Shown here piece after piece: positions 9,036-16,199 of a stretch of DNA of 51,407 nt. The stretch is from Candidatus Heimdallarchaeota archaeon (GTDB taxonomy: Archaea; Asgardarchaeota; Heimdallarchaeia; Heimdallarchaeales; Heimdallarchaeaceae). The translations under genes were made by a program, and so were the position numbers. How positions within the stretch are numbered: the stretch's first letter is position 1; the number at the start of each line of letters is the position of its first letter. The notes under the pieces are model-generated. The model had not been told where the DNA came from. It saw only the letters and a program-made list of their open reading frames with translations, and did not search any database. The stretch lies in NCBI GenBank assembly GCA_030603365.1, contig JAUVXV010000004.1, forward strand, positions 293,569 to 344,975. The letters are read 5' to 3'.

Positions 9036-9935
9036 CTAAATCAATCCTCTTTCCATAAGTATTTTGAATTCATCGAGAGTTAATTTTGCTCCGTCTTTAT
9101 ATCTTACCAGAATTTCTTCAGCTTTACCATCAAGTCTTTGCTCTCTAACTTTCTTAGCTTCCACCTTTCTAGCTTTACGGGCGGCATATACTTGTTCTCC
9201 AAGTTCACTTGAGACTTTCTTAACTGCTTGAGTAAGTCCATCTAATTCTTTACGAATACCACTTATAGTTGAGCTCAAAGCTATGATCTCTGCATGAGAT
9301 TCATCAGCTTCTTCTTTGATTTTCTTAGCTTCTTTTGTTGCTGCAATCATTTTTTCTTGATGAATCTGAGATTCTTGTGCTAATGTAGTAACACTTGTAT
9401 GATATGTTTTGATTTCTGTTTGCATATGACGAAGTTTGGTTTGTATGTCTCTAAATTCACTTCTCAGATCTTTAAATTGTTCTAATTTTTCAAATTCTGA
9501 ACTTAGTTCTTCAAGTTGTTGTAAAGTTTGTTTTTCCATTTCCTTCGTTAAAAAGGGTGTAGTTTCCAATTGTCTTTCAAGACGACGAATTCTGTCCCCC
9601 ACTCTTCTATTCTTAGGAACACTTATGTTTTTCAGCTGTGAACCAAGCTCAATGATTCTTTTTCCTATTTTATCTGCATCCTCACGAAGAATGTCTCGCA
9701 TTTGCTTTCGAATTTGAACTTCCTCATTGATTTGGTCTCGTTTATCCTTAGAATTTCTAGCTCCCTCAAAAAGTTCTCTAGATAATTGATTGTTTTTATC
9801 TCTTATACTTCGTAATCCGTCTCTTTTAGAGTTGCATGATCTGAGCTTGTCAATTAATTTTTTTCGTCTTAGTCGAATCTCAGTAAGATATTCTCTCTTC
9901 TCGTCCAAGCTCATTTCTTCTGTTTCCGTACTCAT
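9036..9935 (-). CDS. Archaeal coiled-coil protein, COG1340 type
   Basis: Almost the entire 299-residue protein is charged alpha-helical heptad sequence rich in K, E, R and Q, consistent with a long coiled coil hairpin. The last 18 residues (GAKLTLDEFKILMERGLI) break the coiled coil and form a separate amphipathic motif that is closely matched by the paralogue at 40050 (GDNLSLDEFRLLVENGMI). COG1340 proteins are widespread in archaea and often sit near cell-division or DNA genes, but their function is not established. It is the last gene before the L40e locus on the same strand, with its own TATA-like element (TTTAAAT) around 10007-10015. Confidence 0.72.
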   Translation of the reverse strand: MSTETEEMSLDEKREYLTEIRLRRKKLIDKLRSCNSKRDGLRSIRDKNNQLSRELFEGARNSKDKRDQINEEVQIRKQMRDILREDADKIGKRIIELGSQLKNISVPKNRRVGDRIRRLERQLETTPFLTKEMEKQTLQQLEELSSEFEKLEQFKDLRSEFRDIQTKLRHMQTEIKTYHTSVTTLAQESQIHQEKMIAATKEAKKIKEEADESHAEIIALSSTISGIRKELDGLTQAVKKVSSELGEQVYAARKARKVEAKKVREQRLDGKAEEILVRYKDGAKLTLDEFKILMERGLI

Positions 9936-10068
9936 CGTTAGTTCACATTGGGTGGAATTACATGTACCGTATCGGTTAAACCTATCTACGAAGAAGATAA
10001 ATTCAATTTAAATTTTTTGACAACATACTGTGTCTTTTTTTTCAGAAAATTGAGTGCCCTTTTTGCAT

Positions 10069-10227
10069 TTATTTTTTGTTTGATCTTTTCATTCTCAGTT
10101 GTTTAGATCGGCATTTACGACATTTAGTTGCTGTTAATGGATTTGTAGCATAACATTTACGACAAACTTTTTTTTCCATGATATGTGATCTTGCTATAGC
10201 TCTATATTCTGGGTTTGTTACTGGCAC
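10069..10227 (-). CDS. rpl40e: Large ribosomal subunit protein eL40 (L40e)
   Basis: A 52-residue gene missed by length cut-offs. Translation from the GTG at 10227 gives MPVTNPEYRAIARSH followed by the zinc motif C22-x2-C25 (CRKC) and C36-x2-C39 (CRKC), then a basic tail ending RMKRSNKK. This is the archaeal L40e pattern, and the four cysteines bind zinc in the 50S subunit. A strong GAGGTGAG ribosome-binding motif ends 5 bases before the GTG, deciding the start. A TATA-like TTATATAA at 10301-10308 lies about 75 bases upstream. The coding is complete and intact. Confidence 0.93.
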   Translation of the reverse strand: MPVTNPEYRAIARSHIMEKKVCRKCYATNPLTATKCRKCRSKQLRMKRSNKK

Positions 10228-10300
10228 TAAGGCTCACCTCAATTGTTCTGTTTGTTTGCAATTAACAGTCTAATAAAAGCATTTCTATTAATAGCAAAAG

Positions 10301-10308
10301 TTATATAA
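10301..10308 (-). promoter_or_regulatory. TATA-like element for the L40e gene
   Basis: TTATATAA on the minus strand in otherwise non-coding sequence between L40e and the membrane coiled-coil gene. With normal archaeal spacing of about 25 bases, transcription would start near 10278, leaving a leader of about 50 bases that includes the GAGGTGAG ribosome-binding site. Confidence 0.45.
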
Positions 10309-10338
10309 TTTTGAAGATTACTAGTTGAATTTAAGAGT

Positions 10339-10785
10339 TTAAATATACCTGTATTGAAACTTCTCTTTAACAAAATCAAGCAACTCTTCAAGCTTTACCC
10401 AGTCTTTTTCCCCCTTCATAGCTAGGACGGTCTCTATTTCTTCTTTGTAATCACGTAAATCCTTGATATCTGCAATAAAAGTATTAATCTCTTCTTTATT
10501 TGTATTAATTTTTTCTGGGATATCATCAAAAGATATGCTTATGTCTAAAACCGTTAAATCTTCATTTTCTTTTGCAATGAGCAATGCCGTAACTTCAGTG
10601 TCGAGTTTCTGTATTCGTGAATTTAATGATAGAATTCTTTGATTAATCATTACCAACAAATCTTCAGCGCGAGATGATAGGGGATTTTTATCTTCTTTCT
10701 TACGTTTAACTATGAAGACTATTATTGCTATTATCAATAATAATCCCAAACTAACCCCCAGTGCTATGTAAAAAGCAATATTCAT
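10339..10785 (-). CDS. Membrane-anchored coiled-coil protein, unknown
   Basis: A single N-terminal membrane helix (about residues 4-27, IALGVSLGLLLIIAIIVFIV) is followed by the stop-transfer signal KRKKEDK and about 110 residues of acidic alpha-helical sequence on the cytoplasmic side, predicted from the positive-inside rule. Two coiled-coil stretches flank a short non-helical segment near LDISISFDDIPE. I do not recognise the family. The ATG is supported by a TATA-like GTTTAAATAG about 35 bases upstream. It is transcribed in the same direction as L40e. Confidence 0.6.
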   Translation of the reverse strand: MNIAFYIALGVSLGLLLIIAIIVFIVKRKKEDKNPLSSRAEDLLVMINQRILSLNSRIQKLDTEVTALLIAKENEDLTVLDISISFDDIPEKINTNKEEINTFIADIKDLRDYKEEIETVLAMKGEKDWVKLEELLDFVKEKFQYRYI

Positions 10786-10964
10786 TTTATCAAGTAAAAT
10801 TTAGTACGAGGCTATTTAAACTTAAGCAAATCATTTCATTTCTTGAAATTACTACTCAACTTTTTGACCTAACAATTTGAATTTGTGTAATATGGGAACT
10901 TTTTTATTTCATACTTTGTTATAGAATATAGAACTGAATAATATAGTTCGACATATTAAACAGC

Positions 10965-11117
10965 CAGGTAAAGAATACCTGAAACGTTAATGTGAGTTTA
11001 CAAAATAAAATGATGGATAAAACTCACCCTATCACGATTACAATCAAATTACTTTACATTACCTATACAAACAAGTGTGATAAATGAAAAAAAGTATAAT
11101 TTAGTTTTAACTAAATT
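10965..11117 (+). promoter_or_regulatory. Inverted repeats in the long dnaG upstream region
   Basis: The 430-base non-coding stretch 10786-11215 holds three inverted repeats. CAGGTA/TACCTG (10965-10970 with 10976-10981) and GTGAGTTT/AAACTCAC (10992-10999 with 11020-11027) could form consecutive RNA hairpins. A near-perfect DNA palindrome AATTTAGTT-TT-AACTAAATT lies at 11098-11117. The last looks like an operator; the first two could be a leader structure or a small RNA. No coding potential was seen. The dnaG ribosome-binding site AGGTGA is at 11205-11210. Confidence 0.35.
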
Positions 11118-11215
11118 TTATTAAAGTTAAAGTAGGGTAGGAGTTTATAGGTTTTCCATCGTTTTGTTGTAAGCTAAAGTTACCAAAATACAAAGCAACA
11201 CATAAGGTGAAATAA

Positions 11216-12835
11216 ATGGGTGTTAAAACAGATAACTCAACAACAAAATACGAAATACGTGCATCTTTTGATATTGATGGTATTGTAGAAAAACCAGATA
11301 TTATCGGAGGAATTTATGGACAAACGGATGGATTACTTAGTGAAAATCTAGATATCCGTGAGCTCCAAAAAACAGGCAGAATAGGAAGGATTAATGTTGA
11401 GCTTAGTAGTAGAGGAGGAAAAACTTCAGGGAGAATTTTTATTCCTACAAGTTTATCTCGTATGGAAACTGCCATATTAGCTGCAACTCTTGAGACAGTT
11501 GATCGCGTAGGACCATGCAATTGTGCGATAAAACTCGAAGAAATAGTAGATGTGAGAATTAGTAAGCGTCAGAGCATTGTTGATCGTGCATCTGAAATTA
11601 TTAGACAATGGGACCAAAATGTTAGTCCATTTTCTACAAACATTAGTTCAGCAGTAGAAAAATCAGCTAAAGCAAGTCATGTAGTAAGTATCAGTGATGA
11701 AGGATTTTCTGCAGGACCTGGTTTTGAGAAACAAAAGAAGATTATTCTCGTTGAAGGTAGAGCTGATGTTGTTAATCTCCTCAAATATGGGGTTGATAAC
11801 ACAGTAGCAGTAAATGGAACTAGTATTCCTCCAAAATTGATTAAGTTAATCTCAAAGAAAACAGTAACTGCATTTTTAGATGGGGACAGAGGTGGAGATC
11901 TTATACTCAAAGAACTTCTACAAGTTTCCCACGTAGAATATGTAGCTCGAGCTCCTCTTGGAAAAGAAGTAGAAGATTTGAATAAGAAAGAAGTTAGTAA
12001 AGCTTTAGGTGACGCTGTTCAATTAGATAAAGCTATATTCCTTACTGGAACAGATGAGGGACTTACAGTTCAAGAATTTCTTGAAAAATCAAAACCTCAG
12101 AAAAAGAAACTTCGATTAGGATCTAAATCTAAAAAAGCAGCTTTATTTAAGAAAGATAAGGCAAAACTAAAAGAAGCAACTGTAAAGGTTATAAAATCAA
12201 CTCCAGTATCTCGTAAAACAGAAATTAAATCAACAAAACCTGTACCAAAAGATACTAGACCTAAAACAGATCGTGAAGTAGAACGTCCTACTAGAAAACC
12301 TGTTTCAGAGAAACCAGCTATTCCAAGAAAGCCAATAACAACAAGACGTACTCCTACTCAAACACGAGGACCTGGAAGACCTCCAGTACGATCTTCGAGT
12401 CATTCCTCTTCAACTAGGTCTTATAGTAGACCTCCAAGTAGATCTTCAAGCAGACCTCAAAGTAGGTCCTCCGGTAGACCCTCTGGACGTCCCAGCTCTC
12501 GAACTGGATCATCATCAAGACCCCCAAGAAGGGAAATAAGAAAGGTCGAATTACCCGAATATCTCTCAAAAGCTGTTAAGGAAATCAAAACTAAGCTTGA
12601 AGCAGTTATTTTTGATGAATCAGATAAAGAGATTCTACGAAGTTCAGCTGCAGAAGTTTTTGATAATTTAGGCAAAATCGAGAAGGGTAAAGTACTAGTT
12701 ATAGATGGTGTGATTACCCAAAGATTACTTGAAAGATCTAAGGAAAAAGGGATTTCAACAGTAATTGGAGCTCGACAAGGTGAGATTTCAAAGAAACCAA
12801 CAAACGTGAAACTTATTGAATTTAAGCACGTTTAA
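11216..12835 (+). CDS. dnaG: DnaG-type primase (archaeal) with RS-rich linker
   Basis: Archaeal DnaG is a TOPRIM protein with primase activity in vitro and an association with the exosome. The N-terminal conserved domain (residues 1-165) is followed by TOPRIM with E180 in IILVEGRADVVNLL and the D222-x-D224 pair in FLDGDRGGD. Residues about 291-443 are a low-complexity basic linker, becoming Arg/Ser/Pro-rich at 376-440 with repeats such as SRPPSRSSSRP. A conserved C-terminal helical domain (EYLSKAVKEIKTKLEAVIF onward) ends the protein. The 539-residue length exceeds the usual 400-450 because of the linker. The AGGTGA motif 5 bases before the ATG fixes the start. Confidence 0.93.
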   Translation: MGVKTDNSTTKYEIRASFDIDGIVEKPDIIGGIYGQTDGLLSENLDIRELQKTGRIGRINVELSSRGGKTSGRIFIPTSLSRMETAILAATLETVDRVGPCNCAIKLEEIVDVRISKRQSIVDRASEIIRQWDQNVSPFSTNISSAVEKSAKASHVVSISDEGFSAGPGFEKQKKIILVEGRADVVNLLKYGVDNTVAVNGTSIPPKLIKLISKKTVTAFLDGDRGGDLILKELLQVSHVEYVARAPLGKEVEDLNKKEVSKALGDAVQLDKAIFLTGTDEGLTVQEFLEKSKPQKKKLRLGSKSKKAALFKKDKAKLKEATVKVIKSTPVSRKTEIKSTKPVPKDTRPKTDREVERPTRKPVSEKPAIPRKPITTRRTPTQTRGPGRPPVRSSSHSSSTRSYSRPPSRSSSRPQSRSSGRPSGRPSSRTGSSSRPPRREIRKVELPEYLSKAVKEIKTKLEAVIFDESDKEILRSSAAEVFDNLGKIEKGKVLVIDGVITQRLLERSKEKGISTVIGARQGEISKKPTNVKLIEFKHV

Positions 12836-12837
12836 TC

Positions 12838-12856
12838 CTTTCTTTTTTTTTCTCCA
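12838..12856 (+). terminator. T-tract terminator after dnaG
   Basis: A pyrimidine run, CCTTTCTTTTTTTTTCTCC, begins 3 bases past the dnaG stop codon. Oligo-T tracts without hairpins are the usual archaeal transcription termination signal. Confidence 0.45.
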
Positions 12857-12998
12857 TAATATTTATGAATTGGTTTTAAATATTAAATATGAGATGATGC
12901 CCTTGGAATATCAATAACTCTAAACACGAATTCTTTTACTTATGTTATGATAAAATTGGCGTCCTCTGATTCTATTCTAAAAATTCAGGTGATTGTGT

Positions 12999-14066
12999 AT
13001 GACCATTGAGGATAAGGTAAAATTAGTTGTTAAAAATACTGAAGAAGTAATTCTTGAGTCTGAAATACAAGAAATGCTAGAAAGAAAGAAAACACCTAAA
13101 ACATATATTGGCTTTGAATTATCTGGTTTAGTTCACCTAGGAACTGGAATTGTGTGTGGCAATAAGCTTAAGGATCTTATTAAAGCAGGTTTTGAAACAA
13201 TTGTGTTTTTAGCTGATTGGCATAGCTGGATAAACAACAAACTTGGTGCTGATATGGAAAAAATCCAGCTCGCTGGGGAATATTTCAAAAAAGCTTTCGA
13301 GTCTGTTGGTGTTAAAGGTTCAAATGTGAAATATATCTGGGGTTCAGAGTTAGTAGAAAAGATTACTTATTGGGAGAAAGTAGTAAGAGTAGCTAAGTCT
13401 AATTCATTAACTAGGATGCTTCGTACTCTCCCAATTATGGGTAGAAAGTCTGAAGGCGAACTTGAATCAGCATTCCTGTACTATCCTGCAATGCAAGTGG
13501 CAGATATTTTTGATATGGAGATTGATTTAGCATATGGAGGTATGGATCAAAGGAAAGCTCATATGCTTGCTCGTGATACTGCAGAGAAATTAGGAATACC
13601 TAAGCCGACGTGCATACACACTCCACTTCTAACTGGATTGCAGGGATATGGTAAGAAAATGGATGCTGAAATATTGCCGGATTTATCTGATCAAATTGAT
13701 GTCAAGATGTCCAAATCAAGACCGGAAACCTGTATATTTATCCATGATTCCGAAGAAAAAATTAAGGAAAAGCTAAAGAAAGCAAACTGTCCTCCTAAAC
13801 AGGTAGTAGCTAATCCTGTAACAGAAATAGTTCAATATATTTTCTTCGATGCACTTGACGAATTTAAGATAGAGAGAGAAGAAAAATTTGGAGGAGACAT
13901 GTCCTATCAATCATTTGATTCTTTTAGACAAGATTATGTTGAAGGGAAAATTCATCCTCAAGACCTCAAGACCAATGTTGCTAGAACACTTAATCAACTC
14001 TTAAAACCTTCAAGAAGTTATTTTGATAACCATGAGGATATTATTGAGGAAGTGAAAAAGCTTTAA
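12999..14066 (+). CDS. tyrS: Tyrosyl-tRNA synthetase
   Basis: Charges tRNA-Tyr. Class I synthetase motifs are present: HIGH-equivalent HLGTG in YIGFELSGLVHLGTG and KMSKS in DVKMSKSRPET. GGMDQRKAHMLARD is the archaeal/eukaryotic TyrRS and TrpRS signature, and the overall pattern with YYPAMQVADIF fits TyrRS. A TTG at 12993 is in frame, but GGTGAT sits 7 bases before the ATG at 12999, which I take as the start. The protein is 355 residues, slightly longer than the minimal archaeal enzyme. It has the same orientation as dnaG, separated by about 160 bases with a T-tract terminator, so it is probably a separate transcript. Confidence 0.92.
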   Translation: MTIEDKVKLVVKNTEEVILESEIQEMLERKKTPKTYIGFELSGLVHLGTGIVCGNKLKDLIKAGFETIVFLADWHSWINNKLGADMEKIQLAGEYFKKAFESVGVKGSNVKYIWGSELVEKITYWEKVVRVAKSNSLTRMLRTLPIMGRKSEGELESAFLYYPAMQVADIFDMEIDLAYGGMDQRKAHMLARDTAEKLGIPKPTCIHTPLLTGLQGYGKKMDAEILPDLSDQIDVKMSKSRPETCIFIHDSEEKIKEKLKKANCPPKQVVANPVTEIVQYIFFDALDEFKIEREEKFGGDMSYQSFDSFRQDYVEGKIHPQDLKTNVARTLNQLLKPSRSYFDNHEDIIEEVKKL

Positions 14067-14129
14067 CTTGTTTTCTTGTGCATGAAATAGTAAATGACAA
14101 AAAAGTTCAATACAGAAGTAAACAGATGG

Positions 14130-14366
14130 AATATGCCTTTATCGAGGACTTTCTAGAGATGGCGTTTGCTAACAAGGAAAGAAAGTGCAAATAAAAGGCA
14201 AAAGACTGCCAACGGGCTCCTATGGAGTAGAGTGGAACTCTACACAATGAAGTAAGGGCAACCCTGGTGGACAACAGTTGCTCCTGAGGAGCTCAACTAA
14301 CTGATATGGGAACATCCCTAAAAATGATGTTTAGAGTTAACCTCAGGGGCATTATATCTCATTTTT
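14130..14366 (+). ncRNA. Candidate structured non-coding RNA, family not recognised
   Basis: Between tyrS and tRNA-Val lies about 220 bases that are visibly GC-richer than the surroundings, lack an ORF and fold well. The ends pair: ATGCC (14133-14137) with GGCAT (14348-14352) and GAGG (14144-14147) with CCTC (14341-14344). Internal stems are ACTTTCT/AGAAAGT (14148-14154 with 14180-14186), GTAGAGT/ACTCTAC with a GGA loop (14227-14243), AGTTGCTCC-TGA-GGAG-CT-CAACT (14276-14298) and GGGA/TCCC (14308-14318). A T5 run follows at 14362-14366. I could not find the conserved boxes of RNase P or the SRP helix 8 motif, so neither name is assigned, though a divergent RNase P RNA remains possible. The strand is chosen from the trailing T-run and is uncertain. 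Confidence 0.5.
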
Positions 14367-14417
14367 AAGCGCAATCAGAAAAAATAAATAACAATTCAAT
14401 AAATATCCAGTGTTTAT

Positions 14418-14492
14418 GGGGCAGTGATCTAGCCTGGTTATGATGTCTCGCTCACACCGAGAAAATCCGCGGTTCAAGTCCGCGCTGCCCCA
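14418..14492 (+). tRNA. tRNA-Val(CAC)
   Basis: Cloverleaf is complete: acceptor GGGGCAG/CTGCCCC, D-arm around ATC...GAT, anticodon stem TCTCG/CGAGA with loop CTCACAC giving anticodon CAC, and T-arm CGCGG-TTCAAGT-CCGCG. The discriminator is A and CCA is encoded at 14493-14495. There is no intron. A TATA-like AATAAATA lies about 28 bases upstream. The cytosine methyltransferase gene starts 29 bases after the CCA. Confidence 0.95.
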
Positions 14493-14524
14493 CCATTCTA
14501 ATACTAAGATTAAAGGATGATAAT

Positions 14525-15505
14525 ATGCAAGATAATCCTCCCCTAGAACCTTATACATTCGTTGATTTATTTTCAGGAGCAGGAGGATTTAGTCTTGGTT
14601 TTGTCCAAATGAAATTCAAGGATATGTTAGCTTTAGAAAAAGATGAAACAGTAGCCAAAACGTACAAAATGAATTTTCCAAATTCTAAAGTCCTTGTTAC
14701 AGATATAAGAAAGATTCACAGCCTTGAGATAATAAATAAAATTGGAAGTAATGTTGATGTGCTCTTAGCATCACCTCCCTGTGAACCTTTTACTTCAGCT
14801 AATCCCAGAAGAAAAAAAACACCATGGGAACGATTTTATGAAGATCCACAAGGTGATTTAATATTCCACGCAATTAGACTCATAGGTGACTTGACGCCTA
14901 AATTCTTTGTTATAGAAAATGTTTTTCCGATTGCGGAACAGAATGCAAGAAATATCCTTCAAGAAGAATTTAATTCTGTTGGTTACGATAAAGTTTTTTT
15001 TAATTATGTATCTGCAGAAGAACATGGCTGCCCCAGTATAAGAAGGAGAGTTTTCATATCAAATTTAAAATTTCAACTACCATCTCAAAAGAAAATCTCT
15101 GTTAGGAGGGCAATTTTTGATTTACCACCACCTAATCTTCCTAACGATTATGAACATCATTTTACATTCCCTTTTGCTAAACAAGCAGAACGCAAAGCAT
15201 TCAAAATACAGAAAGGAGATGCAGCAGTCCATTTCAAAAGCGCAAAAGGGGAAAAGAGAAACTGGATAAAACTTGATGAAGATAATATCGCCCCAACAGT
15301 AATGGGAAAATCTAGATTTATTCACCCTACAGAAAATCGTCCATTAACAATTCGAGAACAAGCAAGATTATTGAGTTTTCCGGATGATTTCCATTTCTCA
15401 GGGTCTGTTGAAGAGATGTTTAATCAAATTGGAGAATCAGTTCCACCTGTAATCTCCCGAAAAATAGCTGAGATAATTAGAAATAAGATTCAAAACAAAA
15501 AATGA
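14525..15505 (+). CDS. DNA (cytosine-5)-methyltransferase, apparently without a restriction partner
   Basis: Transfers a methyl group from SAM to C5 of cytosine in a specific DNA sequence. Motif I is FVDLFSGAGGFSLGF (residues about 12-26), motif IV has catalytic C86 in SPPCEPFT, motif VI is FFVIENV, motif VIII RRRVFIS, and motifs IX-X RPLTIREQARLLSFPDDF and GESVPPVISRKIAE. All catalytic elements are intact in 326 residues, and the target recognition domain (about 185-270) is short. No endonuclease gene was recognised nearby, so this is probably a solitary enzyme. It starts 29 bases after tRNA-Val, with an AAAGGATG ribosome-binding motif. The position beside a tRNA hints at acquisition by transfer, but base composition is host-like. 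Confidence 0.9.
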   Translation: MQDNPPLEPYTFVDLFSGAGGFSLGFVQMKFKDMLALEKDETVAKTYKMNFPNSKVLVTDIRKIHSLEIINKIGSNVDVLLASPPCEPFTSANPRRKKTPWERFYEDPQGDLIFHAIRLIGDLTPKFFVIENVFPIAEQNARNILQEEFNSVGYDKVFFNYVSAEEHGCPSIRRRVFISNLKFQLPSQKKISVRRAIFDLPPPNLPNDYEHHFTFPFAKQAERKAFKIQKGDAAVHFKSAKGEKRNWIKLDEDNIAPTVMGKSRFIHPTENRPLTIREQARLLSFPDDFHFSGSVEEMFNQIGESVPPVISRKIAEIIRNKIQNKK

Positions 15506-15510
15506 TAATT

Positions 15511-16182
15511 CTAGATGGAAGTAAAGACATCACCCAAACTTGAAAAAACTAATGCAAGGGGTACATCTAGAATTTTGTGGAAAGTTTTTCGAGCTTTTTT
15601 AATTGAAAATAGATCTGTTGTCGAGTGAATTTTTCCTGTACGATTTACTGTTGTAAAAGAATCTTTTGCAACCCAAATTAATCGATTTTCTCCTCTTCGG
15701 GCAATAATTTCCTCTGTTCCTACAAGGAATGTGGATTCATTATTGATGAACCATAGAGAAGCTGGATTATATGTTTGTATCATAATTCCTTTTTTCTCTT
15801 CGTATGTTATATAATCCTCTCTTTTGATTTGAAGCCTATATTTGTTTATTACTTCTTCATAATGATATATTTCTTCTAATGGTGGGATCTCTTTCACCTG
15901 ATCTCTTGTAAGAAAAGGGAGCTGGACAGGGAAGAGAAGAGCAGTAGAATACGTTTCTTCTATAATCTCCCCCACCGCTCCTTCTTTTGTATGAACAAGT
16001 AAATCAGCGATTATCCCTATGGGACCATCAAGTAGAAAACCTATTTGTCGGTTTTTCTTTTCATCAAATATTGGTAAAAGGATGGAATTTTTAGATATTG
16101 AAACTTTGACATGTTTATTATTAAATGTGTATTCGAAGCTATGTGTTGTCTTCAAAGGTCGATTTTTTACAGTTAATTTCAT
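15511..16182 (-). CDS. Unknown protein, distal gene of a coiled-coil operon
   Basis: A 223-residue, mostly beta-predicted protein with short hydrophobic strands (NSILLPIFDEKKNRQIGFLLDGPIGIIADLLVHT) and no membrane segment, cysteine cluster or catalytic motif I recognise. It has two similar-looking beta-rich halves. It starts 17 bases after the winged-helix coiled-coil gene, with a strong GGAGGA ribosome-binding site 6 bases before the ATG, so it is almost certainly translated from the same transcript. Its stop codon is 5 bases from that of the convergent DNA methyltransferase gene. Its function may be tied to the coiled-coil regulator upstream, but this is only contextual. Confidence 0.6.
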   Translation of the reverse strand: MKLTVKNRPLKTTHSFEYTFNNKHVKVSISKNSILLPIFDEKKNRQIGFLLDGPIGIIADLLVHTKEGAVGEIIEETYSTALLFPVQLPFLTRDQVKEIPPLEEIYHYEEVINKYRLQIKREDYITYEEKKGIMIQTYNPASLWFINNESTFLVGTEEIIARRGENRLIWVAKDSFTTVNRTGKIHSTTDLFSIKKARKTFHKILDVPLALVFSSLGDVFTSI

Positions 16183-16199
16183 TTTGGTTCCTCCAAAAC

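Noticed and set aside
14130..14366. Naming the structured RNA as RNase P RNA or SRP RNA
   Set aside because: End pairing and size would fit, but I found neither the GGAAAGUC-type and ACAGAA boxes of RNase P nor the GGAAGGGAGCAG-type SRP helix 8. The name is withheld pending a covariance-model search.
14418..15505. Integrated genomic island bounded by tRNA-Val
   Set aside because: No integrase and no repeated copy of the tRNA 3' end were seen downstream of the methyltransferase; its base composition looks like that of the host.
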